From JAIVGV01 sp035295985 (GTDB taxonomy: Bacteria > Acidobacteriota > Blastocatellia > Pyrinomonadales > Pyrinomonadaceae), in NCBI GenBank assembly GCA_035295985.1, contig DATHBT010000319.1:1-15878 (forward strand): a stretch of DNA of 15,878 nt, read 5' to 3'. Of the stretch, positions 1 through 8,475 are shown piece by piece. A program made the position numbers and the translations under genes. The notes below the pieces were generated by a model that was not told the origin of the DNA, searched no databases, and worked only from the letters and a program-made list of their open reading frames with translations. Positions within the stretch are counted from its first letter, which is position 1. The number at the start of each line of letters is the position of its first letter.

Positions 1-78
1 GCCGTCCTTTTGTCTCCGCCACATGAAGCCGACGCGTTGCCGTCACCGCGCCCGCTTCGTCAACTCATCTCCTTGCGC

Positions 79-2034
<1,956 letters not shown>

Positions 2035-2077
2035 GTGTTGAAAACCTTTCGGCCGCTCGGCGGCGGCTCAAAAACGG

Positions 2078-2117
2078 AAAAACCGTCCAACCCCGTAGAA
2101 GAGCTGGACGGTTTTTT
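2078..2117 (-). terminator. thiC: Intrinsic terminator, probable TPP riboswitch expression platform
   Basis: On the minus strand AAAAACCGTCCA (2105-2116) pairs perfectly with TGGACGGTTTTT (2078-2089), a 12-bp stem ending in a T run, between the riboswitch and the thiC ATG. Just upstream, GACGG (about 2120-2124) can pair with CCGTC, the 5' arm of the terminator, which would be an antiterminator. This is the expected layout for transcriptional termination when TPP is bound. The alternative pairing is inferred from complementarity only. Confidence 0.8.
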
Positions 2118-2125
2118 GGCCGTCT

Positions 2126-2317
2126 GCCTCTCCCTTCGGCGGTACTAACCGCATCAGGTTCAAAGGGTCTCCTCGATTGCTGATTGCTGATTGCTGATTG
2201 CGGATTAAAAGACAGGTCTCGCAGCTAAGCGTTATCTGTTCTTCAATCCGCAATCCGCAATCCGCAATCCGCAATGTGCGGACTCTCAGCCGGGCCGCGT
2301 GGCCTCGGCTCCCCCGG
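2126..2317 (-). promoter_or_regulatory. TPP riboswitch (THI element) with expanded P3a region
   Basis: Read on the minus strand, the 5' half has GGGGGAGCC (2307-2315), a GC-rich P3 hairpin and the conserved CTGAGA (2284-2289). The 3' half has GACCC (2165-2169), TTTGAACCTGAT, the P5 hairpin GCGGTTAGTACCGC and CGAAGGGAG, ending near 2126. These are the conserved pyrimidine- and pyrophosphate-sensor segments of the TPP aptamer, in the correct order and directly upstream of thiC. The odd part is about 114 nt between CTGAGA and GACCC (2170-2283), where most bacterial versions have a short optional P3a stem. It is filled by a heptamer-built inverted repeat. The P1 helix looks short and I could not settle its pairing by eye. 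The aptamer starts only about 20 nt after the stop of the upstream gene, so its promoter must lie inside that gene or transcription must come from it. Confidence 0.93.
2176..2275. repeat. Heptamer-built inverted repeat inside the TPP aptamer
   Basis: The left arm (2176-2206) is made of GATTGCT units ending in GATTGCGGATT. The right arm (2245-2275) is CAATCCG repeated four times from 2244, then CAAT. The arms are 31 nt each and pair with three mismatches, one per heptamer (G opposite A in the RNA); the innermost GCGGATT/AATCCGC pairs perfectly. The 38-nt interior (2207-2244) contains AGACAG and CTGTTCT, which can extend the stem. Arms made of 7-nt tandem units suggest growth by slippage. The element resembles dispersed intergenic repeats rather than an ordinary riboswitch stem. 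Confidence 0.9.
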
Positions 2318-2335
2318 AAAAATATTCGACTGTGC

Positions 2336-3322
2336 TTACGGCCGCCGGTGCGGCGGAATCATGTCCGGCGGCACGGGGCGGCCGGGCAGACCGCGCGGCC
2401 CCGCGAACGGGTTGACGACCTTGTAGCCGGCCGGCGGGAGGAAGAGCGCGCCGTCCTGCTCGCCGCGCGAGACGTTCGTCAACCGAAACGTCGTCTCGCC
2501 GAAGCGCGGATCGACGTGGCGCATCAGCACGATCATCTTCAACTCCGGCGAGTACCACTCCTCGTGCGTGATCTCGAAGGGCCGCTCGTTGTCCATCTCG
2601 CCCGCCGGGATCGTGATGCTCGTGCGCGTGCCCTCCGCATCGACGCCGTCGATTGATTGCCGGCCGAGCTTCTCGCGTTTGGGCTGCGGCATCTCGCCCC
2701 CCTCGCCGGCCTCGCGGCGACGCGCCGTGCTCGTCGGCATCAGGACGCTGAAGGGCGCTTTGTCGTCGCCCATCGCGCGCTCGCGCATCTTCCGCATCGC
2801 CGCCGGCACTTCCTGCCTGTGCGTGGTCTGCGCGCGCGTGTCGATCCGGTATTCGATCTCGTCCACGGGATCGCTGATGAAGATGAGGCGCGGCGGCTGG
2901 CCGTCGGGCGCAAGGACGCCCGCGCCTTCGCGCGTGACGGTGTGCTCGCGGCGCGTGCGGCCCGCGGAGTCGCGGTAGAGGCGCGCCGTCGATTTGCGAC
3001 CCACGCGGTTGCCGTCCGCGAACGTCTGCACGTGCTCGGTCACGGACTCGGCCGAGAAGGGCGAGTTCTTCACCACCTTGCGGTCGAAGTTCGAGTCGGG
3101 CGTCGTGAAGCTGAGCGTCTGCACGCGCCGCCCCGGCCCCTCGTCCATCAAGGGCACGGGCGTCTCGGCGACCGGCGTCGGCAGCTCCACGCTCATGCCC
3201 GACGAGCGCGCCCGCGTCCTACCGGCCTGCGCGGGCGAGTCCGGGGCGGTTGAGAAAACGAGCAGCGGCACGCAGACAAGGGCACGCACGGCCGCGCGAG
3301 GGGTTCGTCTCCCTTCGTTCAC
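2336..3322 (-). CDS. Secreted protein of unknown function
   Basis: Predicted exported protein of 328 residues. The GTG at 3322 is chosen because GGAGGG lies 6 nt upstream and because it puts a signal peptide at the N-terminus: charged RR, a hydrophobic stretch around residues 11-25, and cleavage after AQA near 33. A longer reading from 3436 would bury this signal. The mature part has no membrane segment and is rich in charged residues. It contains blocks such as PFSAESVTEHVQTFADGNRV, ARLYRDSAGRTRREHT, GRQSIDGVDAEGTRT, EEWYSPELKMIVLMRH and DPRFGETTFRLTNV. I recall similar uncharacterised proteins in Acidobacteriota but can name no function. The stop is about 20 nt before the thiC riboswitch on the same strand, so read-through into thiC is possible. 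Confidence 0.8.
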   Translation of the reverse strand: MNEGRRTPRAAVRALVCVPLLVFSTAPDSPAQAGRTRARSSGMSVELPTPVAETPVPLMDEGPGRRVQTLSFTTPDSNFDRKVVKNSPFSAESVTEHVQTFADGNRVGRKSTARLYRDSAGRTRREHTVTREGAGVLAPDGQPPRLIFISDPVDEIEYRIDTRAQTTHRQEVPAAMRKMRERAMGDDKAPFSVLMPTSTARRREAGEGGEMPQPKREKLGRQSIDGVDAEGTRTSITIPAGEMDNERPFEITHEEWYSPELKMIVLMRHVDPRFGETTFRLTNVSRGEQDGALFLPPAGYKVVNPFAGPRGLPGRPVPPDMIPPHRRP

Positions 3323-3449
3323 TTTATTCCCTCCGAAAAATTCTTTGGCGGAGACGCGAGCGCGTAAAGCTTTGGCCGCGCCCCGGCGAATGCCAATCAT
3401 CTGACTGTGAGAAATAACTCCGACGACAAAAATCAACTACGCCCCGCGG

Positions 3450-3998
3450 TCACTCCGGGAATAAATCATCCACCGGCATCGACCAGCCGGGCACGGCCGG
3501 CTCGGCGTGGGCCGCCTCGCCGCGGCGGAAGATCAGCGGTCGGTCGGGCGTGCCGGCGCGGTAGGAGCGCACCACGTCCTCGCCGAGTAGGTCAACGTCC
3601 CAAACGACCTGCGTGCCGGCGGCGAAGTAGTCGGCGCGTTTGCGCGCCATCTTCTCCTCGGCCTTCCGCCCGTAGTCGCCCTCGCTGCGGACTTCGACAG
3701 CGAAGACGGGCGCGCTGTCAAAAAACTTCATGCCGGTGTCCGCGCCGACGTGGAAGGCGGCGTCGGGGCTGAACGACTTGCGGTGCGGTAGATCGACGCG
3801 GAATGCCTTGTTGTCTCCGACCGCGCGCCCCGACCTGGTTCGTTTGCTGTACTCGCGGAGTGAGGCGAAGATTTCGTCCCCGGCGTAGCCGGGCCTGCTG
3901 CCTGTGGGCGACATCAGTTCGATCTCCCCGTTGACGAGTTCGGCCTTGCCCTCGATTTTGTAGAGGTCTTCGATGGTGGCTTCTGTCTTCGTGCTCAT
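3450..3998 (-). CDS. Uma2-family (DUF820) PD-(D/E)XK nuclease-like protein
   Basis: Protein of 182 residues matching the Uma2/DUF820 fold, a restriction-endonuclease-like family often multicopy in cyanobacteria and Acidobacteriota; its biological role is mostly unproven. Family features are visible: an N-terminal helix with YKIEGKAELVNGEIELMSP (about 13-31), SFSPDAAF with D79, FAVEVRSE with E102, lysines in the following helix (about 112-120), and AGTQVVWDVD (127-136). The catalytic Asp/Glu/Lys set therefore looks intact. The ATG at 3998 is chosen because GGTGA, a good Shine-Dalgarno core, lies 5 nt upstream; the in-frame GTG at 4007 falls inside that site. Its start is 22 nt after the moaA stop, so it is probably co-transcribed with moaA. 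Confidence 0.88.
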   Translation of the reverse strand: MSTKTEATIEDLYKIEGKAELVNGEIELMSPTGSRPGYAGDEIFASLREYSKRTRSGRAVGDNKAFRVDLPHRKSFSPDAAFHVGADTGMKFFDSAPVFAVEVRSEGDYGRKAEEKMARKRADYFAAGTQVVWDVDLLGEDVVRSYRAGTPDRPLIFRRGEAAHAEPAVPGWSMPVDDLFPE

Positions 3999-4020
3999 GC
4001 TGGTCACCCGTAAAAAATTC

Positions 4021-5022
4021 TCAGCCGCCGATGAAGCTCATCGTGCGGGCGGGCTGGCGGAAGCCGGGGTCGTTGATGTAGTGGCGCGGCTCCTTTTTGA
4101 GGACGACCGACTTGATGAAGTCCGCGACCTCTTCGTCCGACTCGGTCGAGCGCAGCACGTCGCGCAAGGAGTGTTCGACGGTCGAGAAGAGGCAGGTTCT
4201 GATCTGGCCGTCGGCCGTGAGCCTGATGCGCGAGCACGCGCCGCAGAAGGGTTCGGTCACGGGCGCGATGATGCCGATCTCGCCGGGCGCGCCGTCGGCG
4301 AAGAGCCAGCGCGAGGAGGTCTCCGCGCCGCGGCGCACGCGGGCCGGGACGAGCGGGAATCGCTCCTCGATCAGATCGCGAATCTCGCGGCCCGAGACCA
4401 CGCCGGCGCGCGACCAGCCGTGGCCGGAATCCAGCGGCATGAACTCGATGAAGCGCATCGCGAGGGCGTGTCGGCGCGCGAAGGCGGCGAAGTCGGCCAC
4501 CTCCGAGTCGTTGTGGCCGCGGACGATGACGGCGTTGACCTTGACGGGCGCGAGTCCCGCGCGCTTCGCCGCCTCGATCCCTTCGAGCACGCGCGGCAGG
4601 GCGTCCGCGCCCGTCGTGTTGCGGAAGGTTTCGGGCTTCAAACTGTCGAGGCTGACGGTGACGCGGTCGAGGCCGGCGTCTTTCAGCGATTGCGCGCGGT
4701 CGGCGAGGAAGTAGCCGTTGGTCGTGAGCGCGAGATCGCGCAAGCCGCGCTGCTTGAGCGCGGCGAGTTTGCCGACGAGGATTTCGATATCGCGGCGCAG
4801 CATCGGCTCGCCGCCCGTCAGGCGAATCTTCTCGACGCCGAGCGAGGCGAATATTTCGCAGGCCCGCTCGATCTCCTCGTAGGAGAGCGTTTGGCTCTTG
4901 GGGGCCATCGGCGGCTCGCCGTGAGGCAGGCAGTAGAAGCAACGAAAATTACACCTGTCGGTCAGCGACACGCGGAGGTCGCGGATGGCACGGCCGTAGG
5001 AGTCTGTTAGGGCTGCGATCAC
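4021..5022 (-). CDS. moaA: GTP 3',8-cyclase MoaA
   Basis: Radical SAM enzyme that converts GTP to 3',8-cyclo-GTP, the first step of molybdenum cofactor synthesis (MoaC acts next). With the GTG at 5022 the protein has 333 residues, normal for MoaA, and begins like the family: LTDSYGRAIRDLRVSLTDRC. The SAM-binding cluster is C24, C28, C31 (CNFRCFYC). The GTP-binding second cluster is CX2CX13C at C260, C263, C277. GGEP follows in the core, and the chain ends in the functional Gly-Gly tail (SFIGG). The frame stays open back to a TTG at 5199, which overlaps the gntR stop, but those 59 residues are Pro/Arg-rich and unlike MoaA. No strong ribosome site supports either start. No other moa/moe gene is in the window. 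Uma2 follows after 22 nt. Confidence 0.95.
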   Translation of the reverse strand: MIAALTDSYGRAIRDLRVSLTDRCNFRCFYCLPHGEPPMAPKSQTLSYEEIERACEIFASLGVEKIRLTGGEPMLRRDIEILVGKLAALKQRGLRDLALTTNGYFLADRAQSLKDAGLDRVTVSLDSLKPETFRNTTGADALPRVLEGIEAAKRAGLAPVKVNAVIVRGHNDSEVADFAAFARRHALAMRFIEFMPLDSGHGWSRAGVVSGREIRDLIEERFPLVPARVRRGAETSSRWLFADGAPGEIGIIAPVTEPFCGACSRIRLTADGQIRTCLFSTVEHSLRDVLRSTESDEEVADFIKSVVLKKEPRHYINDPGFRQPARTMSFIGG

Positions 5023-5195
5023 TTGCGAGTCTTCGGCTTTAACGGTTGCGACGGAAGACGAACGGGAGCGGCGTCTTGCTTTAAAGTCAAATGATACGCG
5101 GCGCGGGGGCGAGTTCCAAGCCGGCGGGCCGGGCGTTGAAGGCGGTGCGGATTGAAGCGGGCGGCCGTCCGGGCAGGCGGGGCGCGCGGGACTCC

Positions 5196-5459
5196 TCAAG
5201 CGACCGAGTAGGTGACGATCTCGCGCCCCGAAAGGAAGTCTTTGCGCGCGGATTTGCGGACGAGGCCCGACCGTTCCAGCTCGAAGTAGGCGCGCTGAAT
5301 CTCGCCGCGATCTACGGAGAGTTGCTGCGCGAGGCGCGCGGGCGCGGGCAGCGCGTCGCCGGCCGCGAGGCTTTTTGCCGAGATGAGCGCCGCGATCTGA
5401 TCGCGCACCTGTAGATAGACGGGGCCGGCGGAGAGGTCTCTGAGTTTTATGTCGATCAT
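5196..5459 (-). CDS. Minimal GntR-type winged-helix regulator
   Basis: Small protein of 87 residues that is essentially one GntR-type winged-helix DNA-binding domain: PVYLQVRDQIAALISA (about 13-28), LAAGDALPAPARLAQQLSVD (31-50) as the helix-turn-helix, RGEIQRAYFELERSGLV (51-67), then a short wing and tail. No effector-binding domain follows, so it is shorter than HutC/FadR types and even than YtrA types. The ATG at 5459 fits the domain start; the ribosome site is weak. An open reading to 5810 upstream is Arg-rich and overlaps queG, so it is rejected. The proline in APAR, where many GntR proteins have PSER, is a mild divergence. It sits between queG and moaA on the same strand. Its target is unknown; autoregulation or moaA control is a guess. 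Confidence 0.85.
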   Translation of the reverse strand: MIDIKLRDLSAGPVYLQVRDQIAALISAKSLAAGDALPAPARLAQQLSVDRGEIQRAYFELERSGLVRKSARKDFLSGREIVTYSVA

Positions 5460-5575
5460 CTGCACGCGGCCGTAATCTGTTTTGGCGTTAAGCCGGGCGA
5501 GTTTACGACGGGCCGCCCCGGCGCGACAAACCATGACGGAGACGCGATGGCGGGGCCGCAAGATCGTCGAGACGA

Positions 5576-6562
5576 TCAATCGCCTCCGCCTCCAGCGCCC
5601 CGCGACGCGCGACGAAGCGCGAGGGCGTTGCGTTGCAGCCCCGAAAGCTTCGCGCGCTTGACGGCGCTGCGGCGGAAGCGCGCGGCGTAAGTTTCGGGCG
5701 TGAGTTCGGAGACTTCCGCGAGGCCGACGGAGGTCTCGCCCGCGCGCGGCTCGAAGCGCGGCTCGTCGGTGGGCCGCTCGAAGCGGTTCCAGGGGCAAAC
5801 GTCCTGGCACACGTCGCAGCCGTAGAGCCAGCCGTCCAGGTTCCGGGCGACTTGGGCAGGCAGCTCCGGCGCGCGCAGCTCGATGGTCGCGTGCGAGATG
5901 CAGCGGTTGGAGTCCACAACGTAAGGCTCCGGGATCGCGCCGGTGGGGCAGGCTTCGAGGCAGAGGGTGCAGGTTCCGCAGTGGTCGTCCTCGCGCCCGC
6001 GGTCAGGCTCAAGCTCGATGTCGAGCAGGAGCGAGCCGATGAAGACCCACGAGCCGAGGTCGCGCGTGATGAGGTTCGAGTGCTTGCCGATCCAACCCAA
6101 CCCGGCGCGGACGGCCCACGCCTTGTCCATGAAGGGCTGTATGTCGCAGCAGACCTTGCCGTCCGAGCCGGGCCACTCCCGTTTGATCCAGGCGAGCAGC
6201 CCTCTCAGCTTTTCGCCGAGAACGTCGTGGTAGTCGTCGCCCCAGGCGTAGCGCGAGAGCTTGCCTGAGCCGGGGTCGGCGGCGTGTTCGTGCGGCGTGT
6301 AGTAATTGAGCAGGCAGACGACGACGGAGCGCGCGGCCGGAAAGAGGAGGCGCGGGTCGGCGCGCTGTTCGGGCGCGCGCTCCATCCAGCGCATCTCGCC
6401 CTGGTATCCGCGGCGCAGCCATTCATCGAGGCGCGCGCCCTCCTCTTCGAGGGCCGCGGCGCGCGTGACGCCGGCCTTGTGGAAGCCGAAGGCCAAGGCG
6501 CGCTCTTTGATCAGCGCGGCGGCTCCGGCGGGCGTCGGAGTTGTCTGTAGCGCGGCGGACAT
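5576..6562 (-). CDS. queG: Epoxyqueuosine reductase QueG
   Basis: Cobalamin-dependent iron-sulfur enzyme that reduces epoxyqueuosine to queuosine in the wobble position of tRNAs with GUN anticodons. The 328-residue chain has the QueG blocks YAWGDDYHDVL (105-115), DKAWAVRAGLGWIGKHSNLI (146-165), and two ferredoxin-like cluster motifs: CGTCTLCLEACPTGAI (C195, C198, C201, C205) and CDVCQDVCPWN (C249, C252, C256), with C221 between them. The C-terminal HEAT-like extension of some homologues is absent; the chain ends in a low-complexity GAGGGGD tail. The ATG at 6562 follows a perfect TATAAT by only 8 nt and has no Shine-Dalgarno site, suggesting a leaderless mRNA. No other queuosine gene is in the window. 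Confidence 0.95.
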   Translation of the reverse strand: MSAALQTTPTPAGAAALIKERALAFGFHKAGVTRAAALEEEGARLDEWLRRGYQGEMRWMERAPEQRADPRLLFPAARSVVVCLLNYYTPHEHAADPGSGKLSRYAWGDDYHDVLGEKLRGLLAWIKREWPGSDGKVCCDIQPFMDKAWAVRAGLGWIGKHSNLITRDLGSWVFIGSLLLDIELEPDRGREDDHCGTCTLCLEACPTGAIPEPYVVDSNRCISHATIELRAPELPAQVARNLDGWLYGCDVCQDVCPWNRFERPTDEPRFEPRAGETSVGLAEVSELTPETYAARFRRSAVKRAKLSGLQRNALALRRASRGAGGGGD

Positions 6563-6570
6563 CAGTTTGA

Positions 6571-6576
6571 ATTATA
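6571..6576 (-). promoter_or_regulatory. queG: Candidate -10 element of queG (near-leaderless)
   Basis: On the minus strand TATAAT is followed by eight bases (TCAAACTG) and then the queG ATG. With usual spacing, transcription would start within a base or two of the ATG. I see no convincing -35 hexamer at 16-18 nt upstream, so this rests on the perfect -10 alone. Confidence 0.45.
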
Positions 6577-6640
6577 GCGGCTGGGTGCGGGTGAGGCACG
6601 TAGGTGGATTAGCTTATGGTTAATGGTAGGCACTTAAGTT

Positions 6641-6761
6641 GGCGGAAGGCACTCACCACGGAGACACAGAGAACACGGAGGACGCGCAGAGAGCTGAGAG
6701 GCATTCAACCCTCCGTGCCCCCTCTGTGCTCTCTGTGCCTCCGTGGTGAGTGCCTTCCGCC
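6641..6761. repeat. Dispersed CACAGAG-type inverted repeat, copy 1
   Basis: The arms at 6641-6681 and 6721-6761 are 41 nt each. The outer 22 bp pair perfectly (GGCGGAAGGCACTCACCACGGA with its complement) and the remainder pairs with about three mismatches. Inside the arms the word CRCRGAG recurs every 8-9 nt. The 39-nt centre contains TTCAACCCTCCGTGCC. A second copy at 13926-14019 shares the TCACCAC edge, the CACAGAG words and the TTCAACCCTC centre. It lies between the divergent queG and nagZ genes. I see no transposase or coding capacity. Confidence 0.9.
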
Positions 6762-6879
6762 CACATTCAATCTGGAATTGCTCTCCCGCCGCGGCGCGTG
6801 AGAAAAACGTGAGGGAGAGTTTCTTGCGCGGCGCGCGGCCGAACGCTTATGCTTGATCGCGCGGAAAGTTCAACACCCG

Positions 6880-8109
6880 ATGACGGAAGAAATTAAAAGC
6901 GTGAGCGCCGACGAGCTGAGGCGCAGGGCCGGCCGCCTCCTGTTCGTCGGCCTGGCGGGCACGTCGCTCGACAAGCCGCGGCGCGACCTGCTGCGCGAGG
7001 TTCGGCCGGGTGGCGTGATCCTGTTCGGCCGCAACATAGAGTCGGGCGAGCAGGTCGCACTGCTCAGCGCGCAGATACGCGACGCGACGGGCGGGCGCGC
7101 GCTCGTCGGCGTCGATCAGGAGGGCGGTCTCGTTGACCGCTTCCGCGAAATCTGCGAGCCGATGCCCGCGGCCAAGGCGGTCAGGCTCGCCGGGCGCTCG
7201 GAGCTTTCACGCAAGTTCGGCGCGCTCTCGGCGCGGCTGCTCCGGCTGATGGGCTTCAGCCTCAACTTCGCCCCCGTCCTCGACCTCGGCGGCGGCAACG
7301 AGGAGAACGGGCTGCGCGGCCGAACCTTCGGCGACACGCCCGGCGAGGTGTCGCGCCTCGCCGGCGCGTACCTCGACGGCCTGCAATCGGGCGGCGTCGT
7401 CGGCTGCGGCAAACACTTTCCGGGCCTGGGCGGCTCGTGCGTCGATTCGCACCGTCGGCTTCCGGTCATACAGCACTCGTGGGAAGAAATCCTCCAGCGC
7501 GATCTCGTACCCTTCCTCGACCTGTTGTTCCACCGCCCCGGCGAGCGCCTGCACTCGGTGATGGTCAGCCACGCGGCCTTCCCCGAGGTCTCGGAGTTTT
7601 TGCAGCAGTGGTTCCGCAGGACCGCGGAGCTGCCCGCGCTCGATCAGATTCACCAACTGCCCGCCACGATCAGCGGCAACGTGGTGATGCGTATGCTGCG
7701 GACGGCGTTTAAGTTCGACGGCCTCGTGATCACGGACGACATGGAGATGGGCGCGGTCGTGCAGACCTTGAGCGTAGCCGAGGCTTCTCTGCGCGCCGTC
7801 GAGGCGGGCTCGGACATGGTGCTCATCTGCGAGAGCGCGGAAAACTACGTCGAGGCGCGCGACCTGATCTGCGAGGCGGTGCGCGAGGGGCGCGTGCCGC
7901 TGCGTATGCTCGACGCGGCGAACGCGCGCATCGACCGCGTGCTCGCGCTCGCCGGCGAGTACGAGCCGTTCGATCAGAGGGAGTTCGACGCGGCGTCCGC
8001 CGCGATGCGGCAGCTCAAGGAAGAGTTGAAGGCCGCGGAATGCGAAGACCCCTACGCGCCGACCTACGGCACGCCAGAGGGCACGGAGCGCAGCTCGTCA
8101 AACTTCTAG
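6880..8109 (+). CDS. nagZ: Glycoside hydrolase family 3, NagZ-like beta-N-acetylhexosaminidase
   Basis: Predicted to cleave N-acetylglucosamine from cell-wall (muropeptide) fragments in peptidoglycan recycling; there is no signal peptide, so it is probably cytoplasmic. The 409-residue GH3 barrel shows VDQEGG (78-83), LNFAPVLDL (128-136), GRTFGDTP (147-154), KHFPGLGGSCVDSHRRLP (178-195) and ITDDMEMGA (284-292). D286/D287 lie in the nucleophile motif. The NagZ-specific Asp-Ser-His dyad loop is present (D189, H191). One difference is Leu183, where the usual motif is KHFPGHG. The ATG at 6880 is preferred to the TTG at 6853 because a possible -10 (TATGCT, 6848-6853) covers that TTG. The ribosome site is weak. 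The last 40 residues are a charged tail. The enzyme subtype is less certain than the family. Confidence 0.9.
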   Translation: MTEEIKSVSADELRRRAGRLLFVGLAGTSLDKPRRDLLREVRPGGVILFGRNIESGEQVALLSAQIRDATGGRALVGVDQEGGLVDRFREICEPMPAAKAVRLAGRSELSRKFGALSARLLRLMGFSLNFAPVLDLGGGNEENGLRGRTFGDTPGEVSRLAGAYLDGLQSGGVVGCGKHFPGLGGSCVDSHRRLPVIQHSWEEILQRDLVPFLDLLFHRPGERLHSVMVSHAAFPEVSEFLQQWFRRTAELPALDQIHQLPATISGNVVMRMLRTAFKFDGLVITDDMEMGAVVQTLSVAEASLRAVEAGSDMVLICESAENYVEARDLICEAVREGRVPLRMLDAANARIDRVLALAGEYEPFDQREFDAASAAMRQLKEELKAAECEDPYAPTYGTPEGTERSSSNF

Positions 8110-8475
8110 CCCCACGCACGCGAGTACAACTACTCAAACCCCTTCGCGCCTTTGCGCGAGCCTTCCGTGTTGGAAAAGGCTCACGCGAAGGCGCGAGGAA
8201 AACGGGTTGACTGTGCTCGTTCGCGAGAAGGTAACGACATCGCAACCGCGTCGCAATAAACCGATGGCGGCGGGCGTTTAAGATTGCAAAGTGCTCTCAG
8301 CTCGTGCCCGTTCGGGCGCGGGCGCGGCCCGGCCTCATCCAGTTTTAGCTCTCACAAAGCTTTTTCAAACGCCCCGCACGGCGTCGGAGTGCGTGAGGCG
8401 GCCGGCAAAAGTTCTTACGTCGCAGGTGCCCTCTGCGGCGGTTCGTTCGACTTCCATCAAGGCAGGAGTATCAAG
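8110..8475 (+). other. Intergenic region between nagZ and the bactofilin gene
   Basis: It holds one inverted repeat (8142-8198) and a long leader before the bactofilin ATG. A TTGACT at 8207-8212 could be a -35, but I find no good -10 at the right distance. The frame of the bactofilin stays open back to 8284, but the extra 64 residues do not resemble the family, so I treat them as non-coding. Confidence 0.6.
8142..8198. repeat. Inverted repeat of the CTTCGCG/TTTGCG type
   Basis: The arm 8142-8164 (CTTCGCGCCTTTGCGCGAGC plus CTT) pairs with 8176-8198 at 21 of 23 positions, around an 11-nt loop. Related TTCGCG and TTTGCG words follow each other at 8-nt spacing within the arm. No T run follows on either strand, so it does not look like a standard terminator. 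It resembles dispersed intergenic hairpins in other bacteria. Only one copy is in this window. Confidence 0.75.

Noticed and set aside
1..78. Possible start of another minus-strand gene after thiC (AAGGAG near 66-72)
   Set aside because: The nearest start codons run quickly into stops or lack spacing to the ribosome site; too little sequence to support a gene.
2175..2275. CRISPR-like array of short repeats
   Set aside because: The unit is 7 nt and tandem with no spacers, and the two halves are inverted; this is not a CRISPR array.
5023..5199. N-terminal extension of moaA to a TTG overlapping the gntR stop
   Set aside because: The 59 extra residues are Pro/Arg-rich and unlike MoaA, and the TTG has no ribosome site; the GTG at 5022 gives a normal family start.
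6641..6761. Insertion sequence or MITE with a transposase
   Set aside because: It has long inverted arms but no coding capacity and no target-site duplication that I can see; kept as a dispersed repeat only.
8284..8475. N-terminal extension of the bactofilin
   Set aside because: A strong ribosome site precedes the ATG at 8476 and the upstream residues do not resemble any bactofilin.
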